Shown here piece by piece: positions 1-6,837 of a DNA stretch of 12,029 nt (its first letter is position 1; each line of letters starts with the position of its first letter). This DNA comes from Bacillota bacterium. GTDB lineage: Bacteria > Bacillota > Clostridia > Peptostreptococcales > Anaerovoracaceae. The translations under genes and the position numbers were made by a program. The DNA lies in assembly GCA_030527065.1 (NCBI GenBank), contig JAUNBO010000044.1:1-12029 (forward strand), in the 5' to 3' direction. The notes under the pieces are model-generated. The model had not been told where the DNA came from. It worked only from the letters and a program-made list of their open reading frames with translations, and did not search any database.

Positions 1-252
1 GGCCCCGCCGACGGAGAGGGGACCTCCGGCGGCGGGGCCGCCGAAGGAGAAGAGACTTCCGGCGGCACAGTCACCGACGGGGAAGAAACCTCCGGCGGCC
101 AGGGAGAGACCACCGGTGAGAGCGGAGCAGGAACGGGAACGGAAGGTTCCGGCCAGGAAGCCCTGCCCGATCCGCCGGCCCCGGGCCAGGAGACCGGCGG
201 GACGGAAAGCAGCGGGGAAAGCACCATTCCCATAACGGATTCCGCAGGCTGA
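1..252 (+). CDS. C-terminal fragment of a low-complexity Gly/Glu/Thr/Ser-rich protein (start lies outside the window)
   Basis: Reading from base 1, the frame stays open for 83 codons and stops at TGA 250-252. The visible tail is almost entirely Gly, Glu, Thr, Ser, Ala and Pro, and begins with three copies of an 11-residue repeat with the core GEETSGG (see the repeat entry). It then degenerates into a Pro/Gly/Glu stretch ending ITDSAG. There is no catalytic motif, membrane segment or LPXTG sorting signal in this part. Such acidic, disordered tails are common as linkers or stalks of secreted or membrane proteins in Firmicutes, but the functional domain is upstream, so no function is assigned. 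The codon pattern (GGC, ACC, GAG, TCC) matches the neighbouring genes, which supports real coding. The next gene on the same strand starts 162 bp downstream. Confidence 0.6.
   Translation, partial: GPADGEGTSGGGAAEGEETSGGTVTDGEETSGGQGETTGESGAGTGTEGSGQEALPDPPAPGQETGGTESSGESTIPITDSAG
7..105 (+). repeat. Three tandem 33-bp coding repeats (11-residue units)
   Basis: In-frame units at 7-39, 40-72 and 73-105 encode ADGEGTSGGGA, AEGEETSGGTV and TDGEETSGGQG. The units share the core G-E-x-T-S-G-G but differ at many third positions, so they are older and more diverged than the repeats in the CotH gene. The array probably continues to the left of the window edge. Confidence 0.7.
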
Positions 253-267
253 CAAAAGGAAAGGGCC

Positions 268-295
268 GGCCCCTTCCCCCGAAAGGCGGGGGGCC
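268..295 (+). terminator. GC-rich hairpin after the partial gene, possible weak terminator
   Basis: Bases 268-278 and 285-295 can pair as an 11-bp stem: six Watson-Crick pairs, two G-U pairs, one mismatch and two more G-C pairs, around a CCGAAA loop. It starts 16 bp after the stop codon of the partial gene, the usual terminator position, but no T-run follows. It may be an inefficient terminator, an mRNA 3' stabiliser, or chance in a GC-rich spacer. Confidence 0.35.
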
Positions 296-414
296 GTGCG
301 AAGGGCAGGAGAGCGGCGGGACGGGAGCTGTGCGAAGGACAGGAACGGCGCAACGGCGGTCATGTGAAAAATGGGAGAACGGCGCGGCGGCCGCATGAAA
401 AACAGGAGAACGGC
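296..414 (+). repeat. Degenerate 31-34 bp direct repeats in the dpaL leader
   Basis: Four related units begin at 296, 330, 364 and 395. Each starts RTG followed by an A-rich or GAAGG stretch, then a purine-rich Shine-Dalgarno-like core (caggag, caggaa, gggag, caggag) and an ACGGC or AGCGGC end. The last two are most alike: 364-383 and 395-414 differ at only three of 20 positions. The final unit supplies the ribosome binding site of dpaL (AGGAG 404-408). The spacer 253-414 holds no other gene and no clear promoter. The array looks like repeated local duplication of a translation-initiation segment. Confidence 0.5.
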
Positions 415-1617
415 ATGAATGAGATCAGATGGATACGGAACGGCATGGCTCCTTCCGGGGACGCCTACACCTCCCTGATGGGACAGGAAGAAGTGGAAAA
501 GGCCAGAGCCTTTCACCGCAGCTTTCCCCAGTACCGGGAGACGCCTCTGGCGGAGCTGCCTGCCATGGCCGCTTACCTGGGGATCGGCCGGCTGTTCATC
601 AAGGACGAATCCTGGCGCTTCGGCCTCAACGCCTTCAAAGCCCTGGGCGGCTCCTACGCCATGGGCAGATATCTTGGGGAACTGACAGGCAGGGACCCTG
701 CGTCCATGGACTATCGCACCGTCACTTCGGAGGCTTTGCGGAAAGAAACGGGAGAGATCACCTTCTTTACGGCCACAGACGGCAACCACGGCCGGGGAGT
801 GGCTTGGGCTGCCAGGGAGCTGGGGCAGAAGGCGGTGGTATACATGCCCCGGGGCACCACCGGGATTCGGCTGGAAAACATCCTCCGGGAAGGCGCCAGG
901 GCCACCATAGAAGAAGCGAGCTATGAGGAATGTGTCAGGATGGCCGCCGAAGCGGCGGCGGCTTCCGGAGGCGTGGTGGTGCAGGATACCGCCTGGGAGG
1001 GCTACGAAAAAATACCCTCCTGGATCATGCAGGGCTATGGCACCATGATCGCCGAAGCAGACGAGCAGATGGAAAAAGCGGCCTCCGGGCCCCCGACCCA
1101 TGTGTTCATCCAGGCGGGAGTGGGCTCTGTCACCGGGGCGGTGGCGGGCTATTTTGCTTTAAAGTATCCCCAGTCGCCACCGGTGCTCATCACGATAGAA
1201 GCGGAGGCGGCGGACTGTCTCTACCAGTCGGCCCTGGCGGGAGATGGGAAGCCCAGAAGGGCCGCAGGCAGCGGCGAGACCATCATGGCGGGGCTCAACT
1301 GCGGGGAGGCCAATATCATCTCCTGGGACATCCTGAGAAACCATTGCAGCTTCTTTACAGCCATATCGGATCAGGTGGCGGTGAAGGGCATGCGCATGGC
1401 GGCGGCTCCCCTGAAAGGAGACCCTCAGGTGATTTCCGGGGAGTCCGGCGCGGTGGGCCTGGGCCTGCTGGCGGCGCTTATGGAGACGGAGGAGTGGAAG
1501 GAGCTGCGGGAGGCCGCCGGGCTGGACAGCGCTTCCCGGGTCCTGCTCTTCTCCACGGAAGGGGATACGGACCCGGAGCGTTACCGGAACATCGTCTGGC
1601 GGGGGCTGGAGCGGTAA
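415..1617 (+). CDS. dpaL: Diaminopropionate ammonia-lyase (PLP-dependent, fold type II)
   Basis: Cleaves 2,3-diaminopropionate to pyruvate and two ammonia in the cytoplasm; also known as YgeX. The 400-residue product matches the family's usual length. The PLP lysine is K75 in LNAFKALGGS. The block TDGNHGRGVAWAA carries D122, and QDTAWEGYEKIPSWIMQGY carries D191, which correspond to the catalytic aspartates D120 and D189 of the E. coli enzyme. IQAGVGSVTG, MAGLNCGE and SGESGAVGLG complete the cofactor pocket, with STEGDTD near the C-terminus. ATG 415 is chosen because AGGAG lies 6 nt upstream (404-408) and homologues begin close to this point; an in-frame GTG at 364 would add 17 residues lying within the leader repeats. 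It heads a co-directional gene run; the next gene starts 58 bp after its stop. In E. coli ygeX sits in a purine-catabolism-like cluster, but the other members of that cluster are not visible here. Confidence 0.93.
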   Translation: MNEIRWIRNGMAPSGDAYTSLMGQEEVEKARAFHRSFPQYRETPLAELPAMAAYLGIGRLFIKDESWRFGLNAFKALGGSYAMGRYLGELTGRDPASMDYRTVTSEALRKETGEITFFTATDGNHGRGVAWAARELGQKAVVYMPRGTTGIRLENILREGARATIEEASYEECVRMAAEAAAASGGVVVQDTAWEGYEKIPSWIMQGYGTMIAEADEQMEKAASGPPTHVFIQAGVGSVTGAVAGYFALKYPQSPPVLITIEAEAADCLYQSALAGDGKPRRAAGSGETIMAGLNCGEANIISWDILRNHCSFFTAISDQVAVKGMRMAAAPLKGDPQVISGESGAVGLGLLAALMETEEWKELREAAGLDSASRVLLFSTEGDTDPERYRNIVWRGLER

Positions 1618-1675
1618 GAAAAGGAGTTTCCCTGTGCATAATATAGGGGGAATATGAAAAAAGGGGGGAAGAGCT

Positions 1676-2506
1676 GTGAAGTACAAACTGGCCATGGTGC
1701 AGATGAAGGTGGGGTCAGATAAAGCGGAAAACCTGGGCAGAGCGGAAGCCATGCTCAGGGAGGCCGCAGGAGCGGGGGCTCAGGTGCTGGCCCTGCCGGA
1801 GATGTTCAACTGCCCCTACAGCAACAAGGCCTTCCCTGCTTTCGCCGAGGAGGAAGGCGGGCAAAGCTGCCGCTTTTTGTCCCGATTGGCGAAAGAGTTA
1901 TCGGTGGTCCTCATCGGCGGCTCCATCCCGGAGAAAGAGGCGGGCGGCTCCCGGCTGTATAACACCTGCTTCATTTATGGAAGTGACGGCGCTCTCCTGG
2001 GAAAGCACAGAAAGGCCCACCTTTTTGACATCGATGTGAAGGGCGGCATCCGGATGAAGGAATCCGACACTCTCGCCGCAGGGGACGGGGCCACGGTGGT
2101 GGATACGGAATTCGGAAAGATCGGAGTGGCCATCTGCTACGACGTGCGCTTCCCGGAGCTGATACGGAGAATGACTCTGGAAGGGGCGGAGCTGGTGGTG
2201 CTGCCGGCGGCCTTCAACATGACCACGGGGCCGGCGCACTGGGATCTGACCATGCGGACCCGGGCCCTGGACAATCAGATCTTTTTCGCAGCGGTATCGC
2301 CTGCCAGAGACCTGGAGGCTCCCTATGTGGCCTACGGCCATTCCTGCCTGATAAGCCCCTGGGGAGAATTCTGCGCTGCGGCGGATTCCCGGGAAGGGAT
2401 CCTCTACGGGGAAGTGGACACGGAGTATACGGCGGCCATCCGGGAGCAATTGCCTCTCTTGAAGCACAGAAGGCCTGAGCTGTATGGAGCCGGGGAGAAG
2501 AGATAA
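1676..2506 (+). CDS. Nitrilase-superfamily carbon-nitrogen hydrolase, omega-amidase (NIT2)-like
   Basis: A 276-residue cytoplasmic amidase with the complete Glu-Lys-Cys triad: E42 in LALPEMFNCPY, K113 in HRKAHLFDID, and C154 in AICYDVRFPEL. The spacing and HLFDIDV block fit the NIT2/omega-amidase branch, which hydrolyses alpha-ketoglutaramate or alpha-ketosuccinamate to the dicarboxylate and ammonia. The second-shell sequence MRTRALDNQIF is also typical of that branch. Substrate is inferred from similarity only; other branches act on N-carbamoyl compounds or deaminated glutathione. Translation starts at GTG 1676, with a GGGGGG-centred ribosome binding site at 1663-1668. ATG 1654 upstream is out of frame. 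Its TAA overlaps the AAGGAG ribosome binding site of the lipoprotein gene, so the two are probably translated from one mRNA. Confidence 0.88.
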   Translation: MKYKLAMVQMKVGSDKAENLGRAEAMLREAAGAGAQVLALPEMFNCPYSNKAFPAFAEEEGGQSCRFLSRLAKELSVVLIGGSIPEKEAGGSRLYNTCFIYGSDGALLGKHRKAHLFDIDVKGGIRMKESDTLAAGDGATVVDTEFGKIGVAICYDVRFPELIRRMTLEGAELVVLPAAFNMTTGPAHWDLTMRTRALDNQIFFAAVSPARDLEAPYVAYGHSCLISPWGEFCAAADSREGILYGEVDTEYTAAIREQLPLLKHRRPELYGAGEKR

Positions 2507-2516
2507 GGAGAACGAG

Positions 2517-3635
2517 ATGAAAAGGTGGATGGGATTGTTATTGGCGCTGACGCTGGCCCTGTGGCTTCCGGCCTGCGGCGGCGACGAGGTGCTGCCGGAG
2601 GAGGAAGAGATGGAGGATGCGCCGGAGGGCGGGTACCAGATCGCCATGGTGACGGACGCCACTTCTCTGGGGGACGCTTCCTTCAACGACAGTGTGTGGA
2701 GCGCCATTTTAGACTATGCGGAGGAAAACGAAACGGCCTGCAAGTATTACAGACCGGCGGCGGAGGATACGGGGGCTTATCTGACTGCGGTGGAAGTGGC
2801 GGTGGGTGATGGCGCAAGGATCGTCTTCCTGCCCGGCTCCCGCTTTGCCGAGGCGGCCTATCTGGCCCAGGATCTTTATCCGGAGACCTATTTCGTCCTT
2901 CTGGACGCCTATCCCCGGAGCGCAGAAGGAGAATCCCGCACTGAGGCCAACATGGTGGGGATCAAATTTGCGGAGGAGCAGAGCGGGTATCTGGCCGGCT
3001 TTGCCGCCGTCCAGGAGGGCTATACCAGACTGGGTTTCCTGGGAGGAATGGCCCTGGAGTCTGTGGAGAATTTCGGCTACGGCTTTGCCCGGGGCGCCAA
3101 CGACGCCGCTGCGGGCCTGGGGATCACCGTGGAGCTCCGCTATGCTTACAGCGGGAGCTTTGAAAACACGCCGGAGGCCCGGTCCCTGGCGGCGGCCTGG
3201 TATGCGGGGGGGACGGAGGTCATCTTTGCCGCCGGCGGCGCCATGGGCTTTTCCGTCATGTCCGCCGCCGAGGCCGTGGGCGCCGCCGTCATCGGCGTGA
3301 GCAGAGACCAGAGCCAGGACTCGGAAATGGTGATCACTTCGGCCCTCAAAGGTCTGGACGTGGCGGTGACGGACATGCTGGAGGCCTTCTATAACGATGA
3401 ATTCCCTTACGGGGAGTCCTTGCTTTATACGGCGGCGGAGGGCGGCGTGGGCCTGTCCCTGGAGACCTCCCGCTTCAACAATTTCACCAGAGACGTCTAC
3501 GATTCTGTCTACACCTCTCTGACCATAGGCGAGATAGAGATCATGGCGTCGGAGGACGCGGAAAGCGTCATGGAGCTGGAACTGCCCAATGTGACGGTGG
3601 TTTCAGAGGAAGCGTCCGGCACAGAGGGGAATTGA
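2517..3635 (+). CDS. BMP/PnrA-family substrate-binding lipoprotein
   Basis: The 372-residue product begins with a lipoprotein signal: basic MKRW, a hydrophobic stretch, and lipobox LPAC with C20 as the lipidated cysteine. An acidic Glu-rich linker (about residues 24-34) leads into a periplasmic-binding-protein fold of the basic membrane protein type. The family's ligand-loop motif appears as VTDATSLGDASFND, followed by NMVGIKFAEEQSGYLAGF and GFARGAND. Characterised members bind purine nucleosides (PnrA, Med-like) and feed ABC importers; the ligand here is unknown. ATG 2517 is chosen because AAGGAG (2505-2510) lies 6 nt upstream and the signal peptide begins exactly there; an earlier in-frame ATG at 2484 would put a charged extension in front of it. 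No ABC ATPase or permease gene is adjacent, so it is an orphan binding protein within this window. The ygiQ-like gene begins 1 bp after its stop. Confidence 0.87.
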   Translation: MKRWMGLLLALTLALWLPACGGDEVLPEEEEMEDAPEGGYQIAMVTDATSLGDASFNDSVWSAILDYAEENETACKYYRPAAEDTGAYLTAVEVAVGDGARIVFLPGSRFAEAAYLAQDLYPETYFVLLDAYPRSAEGESRTEANMVGIKFAEEQSGYLAGFAAVQEGYTRLGFLGGMALESVENFGYGFARGANDAAAGLGITVELRYAYSGSFENTPEARSLAAAWYAGGTEVIFAAGGAMGFSVMSAAEAVGAAVIGVSRDQSQDSEMVITSALKGLDVAVTDMLEAFYNDEFPYGESLLYTAAEGGVGLSLETSRFNNFTRDVYDSVYTSLTIGEIEIMASEDAESVMELELPNVTVVSEEASGTEGN

Positions 3636-3636
3636 G

Positions 3637-5457
3637 ATGGCGTTCCTGCCGGCCACAAGAGAAGAGATGGAAACCAGGGGCTGGGAGCAGCCGGATTTTG
3701 TCCTGGTGACGGGAGACGCCTATGTAGACCACCCCTCCTTCGGCGCCGCCATAATAGGGCGGGTGCTGGAGAGCCGGGGCTACCGGGTGGCGGTGCTGGC
3801 CCAGCCGGACTGGCGGACGGCGGAGGAATTCCGGCGTTTCGGCAGGCCCAGGCTGGGTTTCCTTGTGGGCAGCGGCAATGTGGATTCCATGGTGAACCAT
3901 TTTTCCGTGTTCCGGCAGAGGCGGCGGAGCGACAGCTATTCTCCCGGAGGGCAGACGGGGCGGCGGCCGGACCGGGCCCTCATCGTCTACGCCAACCGGG
4001 CCCGGGAAGCGTACAAGGGCGTTCCCGTTATCATAGGCGGCCTGGAGGCCAGCCTGCGGCGCTTCGCTCATTACGATTACTGGGACGACAAGGTCCGCCG
4101 CTCCATCCTTCTGGATTCCAAGGCGGATTTGCTGGTCTACGGCATGGGAGAGCGGGCGTCTCTGGAAATCGCCGAAGCCCTGGACGCCGGCATCGCCGTC
4201 GGGGACATCACTTATGTGCGGGGGACGGTATGGCGGCAGACGGAGAAAAAAAGCGGGGAGGCCGGCTTTCCGGAGGGCCTGCTTTTGCCGTCTTATGAGG
4301 AGATATGCCGGTCCCGGCAGGCCTGTGCCCAAAGCTTCCGCCTGCAATATGAGAACAGCGACCACATAACGGCAGAAACCCTGATAGAGCCTTACGGGGG
4401 CGGCGTCCTGGCGGTGCAGAATCCTCCGGCAGAGCCCTTGTCCTCCCAGGAACTGGACGATGTCTATGAGCTTCCTTATGAAAGGGCCTGGCATCCCATG
4501 TACGACGGGGAAGGCGGCGTGCCGGCTTTGGAAGAGGTGAAGTTCAGCCTGACGGCCAACCGGGGCTGCTACGGCGGCTGCGCTTTCTGCGCCCTCACCT
4601 ATCATCAGGGCCGCCAGGTCCGAAGCAGGAGCAAGGAGTCCCTTCTGCGCGAAGGGGAGGTCCTGACCCGGCAAAAGGATTTCAAAGGATACATCCACGA
4701 TGTGGGCGGACCTACGGCCAACTTCCGGGGCCCTGCCTGCAAAAAGCAGGAGAAGGCCGGCGTCTGCAAAGACAGGGACTGCCTCTTTCCTTCTCCCTGT
4801 CCCAACCTGAAGGCGGACCACCGGGAATATCTGGACATACTGAAGGCTCTGAGGGAGCTGCCGGGGGTGAAGAAGGTCTTCATCCGTTCCGGCCTGCGTT
4901 ACGACTATATCCTGGCGGACCCCAGGGGCGGGGAGTTTCTGGAAGCTCTGTGCCGGCATCATGTCAGCGGCACGCTGAAGGTGGCCCCGGAGCATGTAGC
5001 TCCCGGCGCCCTGGCCGTCATGCGCAAGCCGCCCAAAGAGGTGTTCGCAGCCTTTGCCGGGAAGTACAGGGAGATCAACCGCAGGCTGGGGAAGGAGCAG
5101 TACCTGATCCCGTACATGATCTCCTCCCATCCCGGGACCACCCTGGAGGACGGGGTGGAGCTGGCCCTGTTTTTGAAAAAGGCGGGCTTCGTCCCGGACC
5201 AGGTCCAGGATTTTTACCCGACGCCGGGGACCCTGGCCACCTGCATGTACTACACGGGCCTGGACCCTCTGACGGGAAAAGAGGTATACGTGGCCCGGAC
5301 CATGGAGGAGAAAAAGCTGCAGAGAGCGCTTCTGCATTTTCATAAGGAAGAAAACCGGGAGACCGTGAAGAAGGCTCTGGAAAAGGCCGGCCGCCCGGAG
5401 CTGATGAAGACGCTGACGGGGGGAGGCCCGGGGCGGAGGAAAGGAGGAAGGCCATGA
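3637..5457 (+). CDS. ygiQ: YgiQ-family (UPF0313) radical SAM protein
   Basis: A 606-residue radical SAM protein. Residues 1 to about 290 form the YgiQ N-terminal domain (FVLVTGDAYVDHPSFG, then GGLEASLRRFAHYDYWDDK). The 4Fe-4S cluster motif is CX3CX2C at C311, C315 and C318 in NRGCYGGCAFCALTYHQGR. A second cysteine group, C368, C377, C382 and C388, ends in PCPNL, is also present in E. coli YgiQ and may bind metal. The core continues with KVAPEHV, GKEQYLIPYMISSHPGT and YPTPGTLATCMYYTGLDP, the start of the C-terminal DUF3362-type region. It is shorter than the E. coli protein (about 740) but has the length usual for Firmicutes. The reaction catalysed by this family is not established as far as I know. 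The ribosome binding site AGAGGGGA is at 3623-3630. It overlaps the next gene by 4 bp. Confidence 0.93.
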   Translation: MAFLPATREEMETRGWEQPDFVLVTGDAYVDHPSFGAAIIGRVLESRGYRVAVLAQPDWRTAEEFRRFGRPRLGFLVGSGNVDSMVNHFSVFRQRRRSDSYSPGGQTGRRPDRALIVYANRAREAYKGVPVIIGGLEASLRRFAHYDYWDDKVRRSILLDSKADLLVYGMGERASLEIAEALDAGIAVGDITYVRGTVWRQTEKKSGEAGFPEGLLLPSYEEICRSRQACAQSFRLQYENSDHITAETLIEPYGGGVLAVQNPPAEPLSSQELDDVYELPYERAWHPMYDGEGGVPALEEVKFSLTANRGCYGGCAFCALTYHQGRQVRSRSKESLLREGEVLTRQKDFKGYIHDVGGPTANFRGPACKKQEKAGVCKDRDCLFPSPCPNLKADHREYLDILKALRELPGVKKVFIRSGLRYDYILADPRGGEFLEALCRHHVSGTLKVAPEHVAPGALAVMRKPPKEVFAAFAGKYREINRRLGKEQYLIPYMISSHPGTTLEDGVELALFLKKAGFVPDQVQDFYPTPGTLATCMYYTGLDPLTGKEVYVARTMEEKKLQRALLHFHKEENRETVKKALEKAGRPELMKTLTGGGPGRRKGGRP

Positions 5458-6830
5458 GTCTGATAGTACAGCTGCCGGATATTCTGGAGGAAAGCCGGAA
5501 AGAGCGGGAAGCCCTCATGTCGCGGGGAGAAGGCCCCCGGGGAGAAGGACCTTCCTTTTCTGTGACGGAAGAGATGAGGGCCCGGGGAGCCGGGGGAAAA
5601 GACAGTCCTCCGGAGAACCTCATAGTCCGGGGAGAGAACGCCGCCTTCATGGAATACCTGCTGCGGGAAAAGGGAATGGCGGGCAAGCTTCAGCTCATCT
5701 ATATAGACCCGCCCTTTTTCTCCAAATCGGATTACGGCGCGGAAATCAAGCTGTTCTCCGGCAAGGGCGGCAAGCTCCCGGTGATGAAGCAGCAGGCCTA
5801 CCCGGACACCTGGGAAAAGGGCATGGGGGAATACCTCCGGATGATGGCCCTGCGCTTCTTCCTCATGCGGGAATTGCTGTCGGAGGAGGGGGCCCTGTGG
5901 GTCCATGCGGACTGGCATGCCGTCCATTATCTGAAGGTCCTTCTGGACGAGATCTTCGGGGAAAAGAACTTTGTGAACGAGGTGGTCTGGCAGTACAAGT
6001 CCGGCGGCGCCAGCAAGCGCCGTTTTGCACGGAAGCACGATACCCTGCTATTCTATGCAAAATCTCCGGACTACTATTTCCAGGCCCAGCAGGAAATCTC
6101 CTACAACAGGGGCTATAAGCCCTACCGCTTCAAGGGCGTGAAGGAATACCGGGACGAGCTGGGCTGGTACACCATGGTGAACCGGAAGGACGTGTGGCAG
6201 CTGGATATGGTGGGAAGGACCTCGGCGGAGCGGACGGGTTATGTGACCCAGAAGCCGGAAACTCTGGTCCGCCGCATCCTGGAAAGCTGCACGAGAGAAG
6301 GGGACCTCTGCGCCGATTTCTTCGGCGGCAGCGGCACCATGGCGGCGGCGGCCCAGGACATGGGGCGGCGCTGGATCAGCTGCGATGTGGGCAAGCTGGC
6401 TGCCGTCAACACCTTGAAGCGGATGACGGAAAAAGGCGGCGGTTTCACTTTCCTTGAAGAGGACGGCGGCGCAGAAGAGGGCGTCCTGAAAGCGGATATC
6501 ACTTTACAAGCCGGCGTGGTTTCGGATACAATGGAGTTGAACATAAGGCTGACGGACTACGCCCCGGCTTCTCTGGAAGAGATCCCGGTGGAAGAGAAGT
6601 ATCTGCCGGCCATAGAAAAGCTGCTGCGGGAGGACCCCTTGCAGCTGGTGGATTATTGGAGTGTGGATTGGGCCTGGGACGGCCGGGTCCACCGGCCTCA
6701 GGCCTGCTTCTGCAAGGGGAAGGAGCGGGTGACGGACTGCTGCGGGACCATAGCGGCGTCTCCGGGGCCTGTTTCTGTCCGGGCCGTGGACATTTTCGGA
6801 AACACAGCCCGGCTCATACGGGAGGTTTGA
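5454..6830 (+). CDS. Solitary DNA adenine methyltransferase, beta class (N6_N4_Mtase family)
   Basis: A 458-residue SAM-dependent DNA methyltransferase. The N-terminal block ENLIVRGENAAF leads to catalytic motif IV, DPPF, at 85-88 in LIYIDPPFFSKSDYG. The SAM-binding motif I is FFGGSGT at 289-295, preceded by TQKPETLVRRIL. Motif IV before motif I with the recognition region between them (about 90-265) is the beta-class order, mostly N6-adenine enzymes such as type III Mod subunits. A C-terminal domain (about 345-458) contains VDYWSVDWAWDG and ends with VRAVDIFGN, a block I recall from the C-termini of other such methylases. No nuclease or helicase domain is visible in it and no restriction gene lies nearby, so a regulatory or orphan role is inferred. 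ATG 5454 overlaps the ygiQ stop (ATGA) and has a perfect AAGGAGG at 5441-5447, giving translational coupling. Its codon use does not stand out from the neighbours. Confidence 0.88.
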   Translation: MSLIVQLPDILEESRKEREALMSRGEGPRGEGPSFSVTEEMRARGAGGKDSPPENLIVRGENAAFMEYLLREKGMAGKLQLIYIDPPFFSKSDYGAEIKLFSGKGGKLPVMKQQAYPDTWEKGMGEYLRMMALRFFLMRELLSEEGALWVHADWHAVHYLKVLLDEIFGEKNFVNEVVWQYKSGGASKRRFARKHDTLLFYAKSPDYYFQAQQEISYNRGYKPYRFKGVKEYRDELGWYTMVNRKDVWQLDMVGRTSAERTGYVTQKPETLVRRILESCTREGDLCADFFGGSGTMAAAAQDMGRRWISCDVGKLAAVNTLKRMTEKGGGFTFLEEDGGAEEGVLKADITLQAGVVSDTMELNIRLTDYAPASLEEIPVEEKYLPAIEKLLREDPLQLVDYWSVDWAWDGRVHRPQACFCKGKERVTDCCGTIAASPGPVSVRAVDIFGNTARLIREV

Positions 6831-6837
6831 GCATAGC

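Noticed and set aside
364..414. GTG 364 as the dpaL start
   Set aside because: The added 17 residues fall in the leader repeats and are not expected in the family, while ATG 415 has AGGAG at ideal spacing.
2484..2516. ATG 2484 as the start of the BMP lipoprotein
   Set aside because: It would place a charged extension before the lipoprotein signal and overlap the hydrolase gene; ATG 2517 has a strong ribosome binding site.
3568..5343. Long minus-strand open frame (591 codons) opposite ygiQ
   Set aside because: It lies wholly antisense to a clearly conserved radical SAM gene, has a Pro/Arg/Gln/His-rich composition typical of GC-rich shadow frames and no recognisable domain.
5454..6830. A complete restriction-modification system
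   Set aside because: Only the methylase is present; the flanking genes are ygiQ-like and yitT-like, and no nuclease or helicase motif was seen in them or in the methylase tail.
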